This document shows positions 54,731 to 64,000 of a stretch of DNA of 64,000 nt, piece after piece; positions within the stretch are counted from its first letter, which is position 1, and each line of letters opens with the position of its first letter. The stretch comes from Adenophora triphylla var. japonica. Lineage: Eukaryota; Streptophyta; Magnoliopsida; Asterales; Campanulaceae. Below the pieces are notes generated by a model, which did no database searches, was not told where the DNA came from, and was given only the letters and a program-made list of their open reading frames with translations. Where the stretch lies: the NCBI GenBank assembly GCA_022495995.1, contig JAFEMH010007426.1, positions 26,310 through 90,309 of the forward strand, read 5' to 3'. A program made the position numbers and the translations under genes.

Positions 54731-56186
54731 TTAATTTCTCTATCTTTGATTCCATGAAAAAGCCATATGAGGTCAATGAGTGTTTATTTTGTGATGTTGC
54801 TTGAAAATTACGTGTTACTTGAGCACGATGTTGAAGGCTCTCTTGTTTCTAAGTTTGTGGATGAGTTAGTTATGGAAGGTGTTTTTGATCAAAATGAGGC
54901 GAGGGCCATTCTTGCTTTGAGATGGATGTTATGGAGGAAATTGCGAAAAGGTTCCTTTGGAATCTTTAGGTAATTTTAATCCTAAGCATTTGCCATCTAT
55001 TGTCTCTCCTCCCGAATTAGATCTTAAACAACTTCCATCTAACTTAAAGTATGCTTTTCTTGGTGCAAATGATTCTTTGCACATTGTTATTGCTTCGGAC
55101 TTAACGGAAATTGCGGGAAAGAAGGTTGTTGGATGTGTTGAAAAGCGGCATAAGTCCGCACTTGGTTGGAGCATTCTTGACATAAAAGGAATTAGCCCAA
55201 CCATGTGCATGCACAAAATCCATATGGAGGATGATGCCAAGCGGTCCGAGCGAGAATCGAAAGGAGGATGAATCCTCACATGCTTGAAGCGGTAAGAAAA
55301 GAAGTCTTGAAGCTTGTTGGATGCGGGTATTATCTATCCTATTTCCGATAGTAAGTGGGTAAGTCTGTTCATGTAGTTGCTAAAAAGTCTGGAATTCTTG
55401 TTGTTAAGAATGAGGATAATGAGCTTTTGCCTACTAGAATGGTCCTTTGGTCAACGCATGGTTATCGATTACCGAAAACTTAATGCGGCGACTAGAAAGG
55501 ATCACTTTCCTTTGCCATTTATTGACCAAATTCTAGAGAGGCAGTGGTCAAGAATATTATTGTTTCTTAGATGGTTTTCGGGATATAATCAGATTCCCAT
55601 TGCTCAGGAAGATCGGGAAAAGACCACATTTACATGCCCTTTCGGAACATTTGCATATCGGAGGATGCCGCTTCGGTTTATGCAATGCTCTGCTACATTC
55701 AGGTGCGTGATGTCGATCTTTTACGAGATGATTGGTAGGTTTGTTGAGGTATTTATGGACGATTTTCGTTGTATGGTAATTCGTTTGATGCATGCTTAGA
55801 TAATTTGACTTTGGTTCTTAAAAGATGTTGTGATACCAATTTAACTTTAAGTTGGGAAAAGAGTCATTTATGGTTAAGCATGGAATTGTGTTGGGTCATT
55901 TGGTCTCAAGAAAAGGGATTGAAGTTGACAAGGCAAAAATTGAGATAATATCTAAATTGCCTCCGCCAACAAATGTTAAAGGAATTCGTAGCTTTCTTGG
56001 TCATGCGGGTTTTTATCGGCGTTTTATAAAAGATTTTCTAAAATTTGTAAGCCGTTAACAAACTTGCTTGCTAAAGACGGAATTTGTGTTTGACCAAGAA
56101 TGTCTCAATTCTTTTAATTTGTTGAAGGAAAAATTGACTTCGGCCCCTATTCTTGTGGGTCGGATTGGACTCAACCTTTTGAGATA
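54731..56186 (+). pseudogene. Athila reverse transcriptase region, frame-broken
   Basis: ALGWSILDIKGISPTMCMHK (about 55155-55215), then RMVIDYRKLNAATRKDHFPL, FTCPFGTFAYRRMP and VFMDDF (about 55750) show RT in order. FLDGFSG reads FLRWFSG, changing the first catalytic Asp region, and the catalytic Asp pair is kept. Connection-domain sequence ([19 protein letters not shown]) follows at about 55980-56040. Frame changes occur near 55320, 55550 and 55840. Confidence 0.75.
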
Positions 56187-56450
56187 ATGTGTGATGCATC
56201 CGATTTTGCGGTGGGTGCGGTTTTGGGTCGAAAAATTGATAAAAAGTCACATGTGATCCAATATGCAAGTAGAATGTTAAATGATGCTCAATTGAATTAT
56301 ACTACAACCGAGAAGGAATTCTTGGCGGTGGTATTTGCTTTGGAAAAATTCCGTTCTTACTTGCTAGGATCTAAAGTGATTGTTTATTCGGACCATCTTT
56401 GCATTGCGTTATTTGCTTTCCTAAACAAGATGCCAAACCCCGATTGTTAA
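56187..56450 (+). pseudogene. Athila RNase H region
   Basis: An open stretch of 87 codons beginning with MCDASDFAVGAVLG, which holds the first catalytic Asp, then YTTTEKEFLAVVFALEKFRS with the catalytic Glu, and [13 protein letters not shown] with the next Asp. It degrades RNA in RNA:DNA hybrids during reverse transcription. It loses frame just before the [12 protein letters not shown] link to integrase. Confidence 0.78.
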
Positions 56451-57910
56451 GATGGATGTTGCTTTTACAAGAATTTGATATTTCCATCAAAGACAAAAAG
56501 GGTTGTGAAAATGTTGTGGCGGATCACTTGTCTAGACTTGAAAAGGGGTGTGTGAGTGAAATTCCCTTGAATGAAAATTTTCCCGATGAGCAGTTATTTG
56601 TTGTTAAGGATTGTGAGCCTTGGTATGCCGAGCATTGTAAATTTTTGGCTACGGGGGTTCCTAAATCCAGTTTTTCGAGTCAAGAAAGGAAAAGATTTTT
56701 GTCAATGGTTAAGCAATATTATTGGGATGACCCATATTTGTTTAAACATGGTCCCGATATGGTTATTCGTAGATGCATTCATGAAAATGAGCAACAAAAT
56801 GTTCTTTCTTTTTGTCATGAATTGCATTGTGGAGGTCATTTTAGTGGTAAGAAAACCGCTCAAAAAGTGTTACAATCGGGTTTCTTTTGGCCAAGTCTTT
56901 TTAAAGATGCATACATTTTTAGTAAAAGTTGTGACGGGTGCCAAAGAACCGGTAACATTGGTAAGCGGGATGAAATGCCTCTCACGAATAACTTGGTTGT
57001 GGATTTGTTTGGCCGTATGGGGGCATAGATTTTATGGGTCCTTTTGTTGTTTCATGTGGTTTTGAATACATTTTAGTATCGGTGGATTATGTGTCAAAGT
57101 GGGTGGAAGCAATTCCTACCCGGACTAACGATGCTAATATTGTTGTCAAGTTTGTCAAAGATGTGATTTTTAGTAGGTTTGGCGTTCCAAGGGCGATAAT
57201 AAGTGATGGTGGTTCTCACTTTTGCAACAAAATTTTTGGAGCACTCATGAAGAAGTATGGGGTGAATCACAAGGTTGCAACCGCGTATCATCCCCAAACT
57301 TCCGGAGCAAGTGGAAGTGAGTAACAAGCAAATAAAGGCCATTCTTGAAAAGACGGTGAAGCTAAACGGGAAGGATTGGGCCTTGAGGTTAAATGATGCA
57401 TTGTGGGCGTACCGCACCGCTTATAAAACTCCGATTGGAATGAGTCCATACCGGCTAGTCTTTGGGAAAGCTTGTCATTTGCCGGTGGAGATAGAGCATA
57501 AAGCATTTTGGGCAATTAAGGAGTTGAATATGGATTTGCAACTAGCCGGTGAGCAAAGGTTACTTCATTTGAATGAGCTTGAGGAGCATCGGTTGGAGGC
57601 ATATGAGAACTCCCGGTTGTACAAGGAGAGAACAAAAAGGTACCATGACAAAAAGATTTTGCACAAGGAACTTATTCCGGGAAGCAAGGTGTTATTGTTT
57701 AATTCAAGATTGAAGCTTTTCCCGGGAAAGTTACGTTCTCGTTGGAGTGGTCCGTTTGAGGTGGTGAACGTGTATTCTCATGGAGCCGTGGAATTGGTGA
57801 ATCCGGTTACTAACAATAGGTTCAAGGTCAATGGACAAAGAGTGAAGCCTTATTTGGATGGAGTTTCGGGATCAAAGGATGTTGAGTGGATCGAGTTGAA
57901 GGATCCATAA
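56451..57910 (+). pseudogene. Athila integrase, split by frameshifts
   Basis: Three overlapping frames cover a full integrase. The first (to 57028) has the H..H and C..C zinc residues ([19 protein letters not shown]). A break near 57010-57030 falls at the first catalytic Asp. The second (57034-57324) has [10 protein letters not shown] with the second Asp. A one- or two-base change near 57300 moves to the third (57275-57910), which has [10 protein letters not shown] after the catalytic Glu and the C-terminal WSGPFEVV region. Each break is a single small indel, so the gene looks recently intact or mis-sequenced. Confidence 0.82.
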
Positions 57911-57961
57911 GCGTGGAGAAAGTCATTCCGTCGAGCTAACGACGTTAAACAAAAGCGCTGC

Positions 57962-57977
57962 TTGGGAGGCAACCCAA
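57962..57977 (+). ncRNA. Conserved hairpin after pol (loop AGGCAA)
   Basis: CTTGGG at the 5' arm, loop AGGCAA, and CCCAAG at the 3' arm form a 6-bp stem about 50 bases after the integrase stop. The outer pair is C-G here and G-C in the other family. A GGTAAGTAG splice-donor-like word follows immediately. Confidence 0.6.
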
Positions 57978-58033
57978 GGTAAGTAGTGAATTGTAGTACC
58001 CTTAAATTTAATTTTTCCTTTGTTTTCATCACT

Positions 58034-58066
58034 TTGAGGACAAAGTAATCATTAAGTTTGGGGGTG
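58034..58066 (+). other. Internal polypurine-like module
   Basis: TTGAGGACAAAGTAATCATT followed by AAGTTTGGGGGTG. Same module as the element's polypurine tract at 61687-61717. Confidence 0.65.
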
Positions 58067-58154
58067 GAGAGTTTTAGTTTTCATTTTATTTTCATTTTAT
58101 TGTTTGCTTTATATATATAAAAAAAAAAAAAGCTTTGTTTTTTTGCATTTCGGG

Positions 58155-58240
58155 AACGTGTCGAACTACGGTGACCTGAGCCTATTGTTGTGGGTAGTCC
58201 GCCCACATCAATGGGGACGTAGGCAGCGAAAGTGCGGTCA
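58155..58240 (+). ncRNA. Conserved non-coding block with hairpin
   Basis: About 85 bp nearly identical to the reverse complement of 34430-34513. Arm ATTGTTGTGGG (58184-58194), loop TAGTCCG, arm CCCACATCAAT (58202-58212); ten of eleven positions pair. Relative to the other family, A-U became G-C at the fourth pair and G-U became G-C at the tenth. Confidence 0.6.
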
Positions 58241-58342
58241 AAATATGGGTCGAATTGTAATGTATCAATAGATATTATGCTTGGTGTTTGTTGCTTGGTG
58301 TTGTGCAGATTGAGAGCCAGAAAAAAATCCTCCTGGCGATGC

Positions 58343-58598
58343 AGCGACCGCCCGTGGTGTTGAGGCGACCGCCCATGCTTGTTGAACAAAAAGGAAAAAA
58401 TTCTTTGGACAAGGCGGGCGACCGCCCGTGGTGTTGAGGCGGCCGCCCATAGCTCTTTGGAAATTTGAGAAGAACTTCTTTGTCTTTGGTGACGTTCGCC
58501 CCTTGAGTCATTAAGCGGACCGCCCACGTTGAAATTTTGAAATATGGAAAAACTTACGGACATGTGGGCGACCGCCCGGGATGGGTGACGGCCGCCCA
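58343..58598. repeat. GC palindrome array in the pol-ORF3 region, about four pairs
   Basis: GCGACCGCCC and GCGACCGCCC; GGGCGACCGCCC and GGCGGCCGCCC; a damaged pair (GACGTTCGCCCC and GCGGACCGCCC); GGGCGACCGCCC and GACGGCCGCCC. Pairs start near 58343, 58415, 58491 and 58566, about 72-76 bp apart. GTGGTGTTGAG lies between members of the first two pairs. Confidence 0.82.
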
Positions 58599-58985
58599 CC
58601 TTGAAATCGGGCGTTACAATTTACGCCCTAAAGCAGCGCCGTTTCACTCCCTTCTCTCATTTCAAAATTCAAAGCCTCCCTCTTTCTCTCTCTTAGAACA
58701 CACCCCAGTTTACTCTCTTCGTCTCTCTACAAATCTTCTCCCCAAACACCCAAATCTTCCAATTTTCTTCCCTAATTTGCCTTCCCCCACCATACCCAAC
58801 CTCTTAAGCCAAAGATTTGAACCCACATTTCCACCATTGTTGCCAAGAATCTTGGAGTTATTTTGAAATATTTGCAAGGGGTGAAGAAGGTTGCAAAAGG
58901 TTTGATTTTGGAGGCCAAAGCAAAGAGTTCTTGTGATAATCATTGTTCAAAGATGGGGTCGTTCTTCCCAGTTCATCTTCAACAA

Positions 58986-59040
58986 CTCCGGCGAGATTCC
59001 GGTCAAATTCCGGCGAACTCCGGTGACTTTTCCGGCGAAG
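58986..59040 (+). repeat. CCGGCGA-type repeat cluster upstream of ORF3
   Basis: TCCGGCGAGATTCCGG, TTCCGGCGAACTCCGG and TTTCCGGCGAAG lie in tandem, just before the ORF3 ATG at 59111. Confidence 0.6.
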
Positions 59041-59110
59041 TAAGCTTTTCAATTCAATATTCTTTAATACTTTCTCAGTGGAAGTTTTGTGGGTATAATT
59101 GATTCATAAA

Positions 59111-60150
59111 ATGTCTAGACAAAGAAATGCTCCCGTCGGAGCCGGTTGTTGAATATGATGATACAAAGTTTGTTGGGGGTAAGCGAAGTCGTTTTTCGAT
59201 AAATATGCAAACAAAGGGTTTTCTGTAGAAAATGAGTTTAACCCTGATGAACTTGGGTTGGATGACATTTTTGCAATGTATGGTTGGGGTAATTTAGCTA
59301 GACGTCCCTCTAATAGAGGTTCGAAAGTGTTGGTTCGGGAATTCTATGCAAATGCATTTGAGTGCGAGGCAAAGTAGGAAGTGTGCGTTGGGTGAGAGGA
59401 AAGAATGTATATTATAATGGTGAGGATATCAATAGATACTATGGGATGGAATCGCTGGGCATGAAGAACGGTGCGTGTGATTATTACAATAGTGCAAAGA
59501 TCATGGAGGTGAATGTGGCGGGGAACCTTCGACGGGGTTGGCTCGCGTATTTCGTAGATATTGATGTGACACTATTGAGAAACGGTAATGTGAAGAAGGC
59601 TAGGGATATGTATTTGAGGATGCGTGCGTTGAATCGATTCATTTGTGAGCGTATTATGCCTACTTCACATTACAACGATGTGCATTGGAGGAGAGCACTG
59701 TTGATGACCGTGGTGTTGTCGGTCAAAGGTTCAATCTTGGATTGGCGATATCCAAGGAGATTGTGAACACCATTAAAACTATTGGGCGATGCAATTTTAG
59801 TTTCCGTTATTGATATCTGGTTTGATAGAGAATAAAGGAGTGAATTTTACTCGGTTGCGGATTGCTAGGGATATTGTGTCAAGCGGGACGGCGGTTAGTA
59901 AGAGGTCCCTTACTATAAAGGGGCATGCTCGGTTGCGGCGGGAGAAGGTTCATCGAGAGGAGTGAGAGGGAATGAGGAGGATGAGGATATGGAGGAACAG
60001 CGGTTCACTCCAACGGAGCGGCCTATTATGTGGGAGGCCATGTGGATGCGTTATACGAGGAGATTAGGCGGCTCAGGGACGGTACGAGGTGATGGATCGG
60101 CGGTGTTGGGTATGGAGGAGAGTCGAGAGGCAGTGCATCTATAGCTGCGA
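59111..60150 (+). pseudogene. Athila ORF3, frame-broken
   Basis: The ATG opens MSRQRNAPVGAGC then a stop. Later frames give ELGLDDIFAMYGWGNLARRP, LVREFYANAFECEAK, WVRGKNVYYNGEDINRYY (about 59385-59440) and RALNRFICERIMPTSHYND (about 59620-59680), matching the order of ORF3 at 33498-32176. At least three frame changes. Downstream sequence continues in broken frames with a Gln-rich trace (about 60335-60355), like the tail of the other copy. Confidence 0.7.
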
Positions 60151-61680
60151 GGAGTATTGTTTGCTAGTATGTGGAGCGGCGTATGGAGGATCGCGATCGA
60201 GAGATGTATCGGGGAGATGAGGCACGGGCTTCCTCCTCCTCCACCGCCTCGGCATATTCCATATCGGCCCGCCTCAATATCGTACTCCGGAGCGATTGAG
60301 AGGATGGGATTCTTGGGATGCGCAGCGGCAGCAAAGCAGCAACAACAGCAGCGGCACCATAGCACGGGTTCGGCGGAAGTGGCTCGGTTGGTCCGTGGGA
60401 CCAATTTTGGAGGTAATTTGTTGGTTGAAGGTACCCTATCCTTTATTTTATTTTGTGCATTAGGGACAATGCATGTTTTAAGTTTGGGGGTGTGGGGTAC
60501 TTGGTTGTTTGTATATGCTTAATTCACCATGTTAGTTAGGATTTCTTGTTTTGGTAAAAAAAAAAAAAAAAAAAGAGAGAAAATTTGAAGAATGAAAAAA
60601 GAATAATTAGCTATGTCCTTTCTTGTATATAGTCATTAACATTCTTGGTGTTCCCCCTAATTGCATGTGAATGGTTGTGACCGCTAATGAGGATAATTGG
60701 TTGTGATAATGTGTAGATGCAAGTTGGTATATTTTTGGTTAATTGTGGTATATTACTTAAGAGTTATAATTGTGTCATAAATCTCTTAGTTGCGATTTTT
60801 GTGTACTCTTGAAAATTTGCTCTTTGTTGATAATTTTGATCCATTTTTATAAAGTTTAGAGTACACCATCATCTTTTAAGTTAATGAATTTGTTTATCAA
60901 TGTAGCAACATTAGGCAAGTCTTGAATATGAGTATTCCTTGGTTGTGAATGGAACCCCCCCTTATGATCTTGAAAAAAAAAAAAAAAAGAAAAAAAAAAA
61001 AAAAAAAAAAATAAAAATGAGAGCAATGGCAATGCAATGTATACTCGGTGAAACCTCCGGACGCGTAGATTAATTGGTTAGGGATTATTCTAGCTTAGCA
61101 GTTACGGGTATGCGGTAGCGTTATGGAGGAAGAGCTTTACCGCCGTGATGGTCCGTATCAAGCTCGATACCGAAGTGGCTAACTCTCAAAGCCTTTAAAT
61201 AAATCTCTACTTAGTATTAGGGGCATGGAGTTCGCTGCTACAGTGTTCCCTACTTGAACGGTAGTAGATTTTAAAGTGTGCTTAAATGATCAAGTTTGGG
61301 GGGGGGTGTACTTATTTCATGGGAATATTCATGCTTTGTGTCTAAAAAGTGTTGTTGTTTGGTAAATAGAGTCAATAAAATAAAAGATGGTTGGTGTACT
61401 TAGCTTTGTAAAAATGGATCGTGGTTGTGAGAAAAGAGAAAGATGATCGTGCATAAGGAGATTTATGGTGTAATTATAATGGTTAAGTAATATTTTACAA
61501 TTAATGGGAAATATATTGATACTTGCATTGTGGAAAGTCTTATCCTGCGGTTGAGTGAAATGTGATTTATGCAATTGTGGAACATGCAAGAATGGAAGGA
61601 CATAGTTGATTATTTGGTAGAGTAGCTTGTTTTTATTTTTGTGTCCGTTTAGTTGTTTTGTTTATAGTTTGTTTTGGGTA
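60151..61680 (+). other. 3' untranslated region of the plus-strand Athila element
   Basis: Holds poly-A-like runs (60558-60575, 60974-61011) and polypurine-like AAGTTTGGGGG modules at about 60480-60492 and 61292-61308. No ORF recognised. Confidence 0.6.
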
Positions 61681-61686
61681 TTTGCT

Positions 61687-61720
61687 CGAGGACTAGCAAA
61701 TGTCTAAGTTTGGGGGTATT
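61687..61720 (+). other. Polypurine tract of the plus-strand Athila element
   Basis: CGAGGACTAGCAAATGTCT followed by AAGTTTGGGGGT directly precedes the LTR. Confidence 0.8.
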
Positions 61721-63215
61721 TGATGAGTGAGTTTTACACTCATCCATCGACTACTTTTACGAACTTATTATTTGCTTAATCCTTGAGTTTTGTGTGTTTA
61801 ATGGATGTTTTTAGTGTTTTTAGTTTCAGTGGTTCAAGTTTGGAAATCGGAAACAATCGCGTGAATAAATCAAGCGGAAAAAAATGTTATGATGCAATTA
61901 TGGGACGGGTGAGTTCGAATGGGTAGTAATAAACCAAGGCAATTGAAGTGGAGTGGCGGCCAAATGAAGAAAGCGAGTTTGGGCCAATGCAAGAATGAAA
62001 GTTGGGCAAAGGAAGATGGAATTTGGGCCATTTCAAGTAGGCTGGGCCGGAAGGAAAGAAAAGAAAATGGGCCTAATAGTACGTGCGTGTGGGCGGTCGC
62101 TCGGAGTTCTTATGGGCGGCCGCTCGGGAAAAAAAAGTGTTGAAGCCTTGAACCTTACGCCGGTATGGGCGACCGCGCGGTGCGGTGTGGGCGGCCGCGC
62201 ATGAGTATGTGTTGTGAAGACCAAATGTTTGAGAAATGGGCGACCGCCCAAGAGGTGTTGTGGGCGGCCGCCCACGAGGCGTTTGCGAAGGCTTCCCGGG
62301 CGGATTGGTGCGATGGGGATTAATGATTATTATTAATGGTATTTGTTCATGGTTTTAATAATGGGTTAATTGCGGCGGTGGGTTTTGGAGAACATGGGAT
62401 ATTTATTTCTTATTATTGTGTTTTTTTCAGTTTTTTTTAGAGACATATAAGTAGAGAATCATCATCTTTTCTCAAGGGGGCTTCTGCAGAATTTTCTTAA
62501 AACATTTCTTGGTGTTCTTGTTTTTTTTCATGGATAACTAAACTCTTTAGTTCTTGGAATTGGAGGTAACATTTTATGTTTTAAGTTTTACTTCTCATTT
62601 TTATCTTTGTAGTACTTGGGATTATCAAGTTATTTTCAATGGAATTTTAGAACTCTTGTCTTGATCAAATAATTGTTCTTGAATTATTTAGAATTTCAAT
62701 TGTGAACCGCCAAATTTACAATTGAAATTAGTCTTGGCTTGATTTTCACAATTTGTTGAATCCTCGAAAGATTCATAAGAATTGTGGTTTATTTGGTGTT
62801 CTTAAGTTCTAAAATGGGTTTCTAACTAATCTATGAACGGAGCGAGGAATAGATTAGTTAGAAACACTTGATTGCAAATCACCCGCCGAAGTGTCCCAAT
62901 CATACTTTTGTAAGAACAAAACCCCAAGTGTACTTTGATTGATGAATTGTGAAACTTGAGCATAATTTGTGAAACCAATTCCGGGAATTTTCTCCTTATT
63001 ATTGAAATCTTTTATAATCACTTTTACTTAATTTTTGCAAACACATTAGTCTTAAACAAATCAATCAAATCCTTCGCTTTACAAACTTTTGTTATAGCGG
63101 TAATTCCTACACTTTAAATTTCGTGTCTCGTGGTTCGACCCGACTTACCCTATCTACAAATCACTTGTAGATAGTTTGAGTTGGAAATTTATTTTTGACG
63201 TTTCGACGTTCGTCA
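61721..63215 (+). repeat. Second LTR of the plus-strand Athila element
   Basis: 1,495 bp, nearly identical to 50927-52424 apart from clustered small differences. It is followed by primer site and gag, not by flanking DNA. B-box-like GTGGTTCGACCC at 63129-63140. Confidence 0.92.
62091..62273. repeat. GC palindrome array, three pairs (second LTR)
   Basis: Pairs start near 62091, 62167 and 62238. Members include GGGCGGTCGCTC, GGGCGGCCGCTC, GGGCGACCGCGC, GGGCGGCCGCGC, GGGCGACCGCCC and GGGCGGCCGCCC. Several units differ from the first LTR yet remain near-palindromic. Confidence 0.88.
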
Positions 63216-64000
63216 AAATTTGGCGCTGATTCTTGCGGGGACGTGAAATTTAAAGTTGTTTTAATTATTTGCTATTATGAATAGTATTTTGTGTATATAT
63301 TTTTGTTTGTATTTTAACTTGGTGTTGCGAGATTTGAATGTTTGGTCGTAGAGTCAGCTACATCCAGATTTGTTTCAGTGTTGACCACAGCTGACATTCG
63401 TAGCATCAGCAAGAGAAAGCATTCGGGCAAGGCTGATACGAGAAAGTGAGTCGGTTTACTCTGAACATTCAGAGCATTCCGATTCGAAGAAGAAGTTAAA
63501 ATGGCAGGAACCGCAAATGATGAATGATTTTGCACGTCATTTGGTAATTGAACCATCGCCATCGTGCATTGTACTCCCGCAAGCGGCAAGGAGTTATGAG
63601 TTGAAGGCCTCCATTTCAACATGCCTCCCCTTCATTCAATGGGATGGCATCGGAAGACCCAATTACTTTCATGAGAGAGTTCTATAGCCACGATTAAGGT
63701 TTTCCGTTGGGGCAACTAACCGAAGAGCAGTTGAGAATGAGGTGCTTTGCGTATACGTTGAAAGATCTTTGCCAAGACATAGTTTATGGCACTTACTCAG
63801 GCCTCTCTTAACACTTGGATGAAGTTTACAACAAGTTCGTAGCAAAAGTTTTACTCTCATCAAAAGACATCCGACTTGAGGTCCAAGATAATGTCTTTCA
63901 ATCAAGAGCCAGTGAAGCTTTTCATGAAGCTTGGGATCGATTCAAGATGTTGCTAGTCCGATCTCCTCATCCACGGGTTTCCCTTTAGCCCCTCTTCATC
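63216..64000 (+). pseudogene. Start of a second internal region: primer site and gag copy
   Basis: Aligns with 52425-53170. The gag ATG at 63501 opens a frame that stops after about seven codons because of an extra base. Later phrases (PSPSCIVLPQAARSYELK, FHEAWDRFKMLL) match the first gag copy. Truncated by the window end. Confidence 0.8.

Larger units (their letters stand above)
50927..64000 (+). mobile_element. Second Athila-lineage Gypsy family in LTR-internal-LTR-internal array (runs off window)
   Basis: LTRs of about 1.5 kb (50927-52424 and 61721-63215) start TGATGAGTGAG and end TTCGTCA. Both are followed by a tRNA-Asp-type primer site and gag, so the right-hand LTR also serves as the start of a second internal region that leaves the window at 64000. 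Between the LTRs lie gag, protease, RT, RNase H, integrase, the structured pol-ORF3 region and a broken ORF3. The family differs from the nested Athila element in LTR sequence. All reading frames carry frameshifts. A two-unit or longer tandem can arise by unequal recombination between LTRs. Confidence 0.9.

Overview
This window is nuclear DNA from a flowering plant, most likely a eudicot; nothing in it fixes the species. The evidence is GT-AG introns, a plant ESCRT-III gene and an ATL-type RING gene, Stowaway and hAT MITEs, a tRNA-derived SINE, and Copia and Gypsy LTR retrotransposons with plant-type primer-binding sites. Only two convincing host genes are present, tail to tail in a small gene island: a five-exon VPS2/CHMP2 ESCRT-III gene (13664-19865, +) and an intronless membrane RING-H2 E3 ligase gene (20574-21128, -). 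The rest is mainly transposon-derived.

Layout. 1-2.5 kb: decayed CACTA (Ptta/En/Spm) transposase exons on the minus strand. 2.58-9.56 kb: a degenerate Copia element with both LTRs, itself carrying AT-rich repeats, CACTA-like subterminal repeats and a Stowaway MITE. 9.6-13.5 kb: a 196-codon ORF of unknown function, a minisatellite, promoter-like AT-rich DNA and a non-autonomous element just upstream of VPS2. 13.6-21.2 kb: host genes with MITEs in the introns, including one with 77-bp perfect arms. 21.3-24.7 kb: a cluster of small elements (AT microsatellite, hAT MITE holding a tRNA-like sequence, a SINE with a 22-bp target duplication, TIR elements). 24.73-45.61 kb: a 20.9-kb nest. An outer Gypsy derivative with 2.6-kb LTRs and almost no coding left split a minisatellite, then received a 12.2-kb Athila-lineage Gypsy element in reverse orientation (29348-41508, perfect TTATG target duplication). 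45.6-50.9 kb: the other half of the minisatellite, a 15-bp minisatellite and several MITEs. 50.93 kb to the end: a second Athila-lineage family on the plus strand, arranged LTR-internal-LTR-internal, so at least a tandem copy that runs out of the window.

The most interesting signal is in non-coding DNA of the Gypsy elements. (1) Three different LTR families carry arrays of paired GC-rich near-palindromes (GCGGCCGC / GGCGGTCGCC type) repeating about every 68-76 bp, usually three pairs per array; the two Athila families carry a further array between pol and the third ORF. (2) The roughly 1.2-kb pol-to-ORF3 region has the same ordered modules in both Athila families: a hairpin with loop AGGCAA, a polypurine-tract-like motif, an 85-bp block folding into an 11-bp stem, the GC array, a CCGGCGA cluster, then the ORF3 ATG. 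Both hairpins show compensatory base changes, suggesting a selected structured intercistronic RNA. (3) Polypurine-like AAGTTTGGGGGTG modules recur at several ORF junctions, not only at the 3' LTR.

Many pol frameshifts, and the differences between paired LTRs, look clustered near CTG/CAG-type sites while the host exons are clean, so part of the apparent decay may be assembly error. All calls come from reading the sequence; no database search or alignment program was run.
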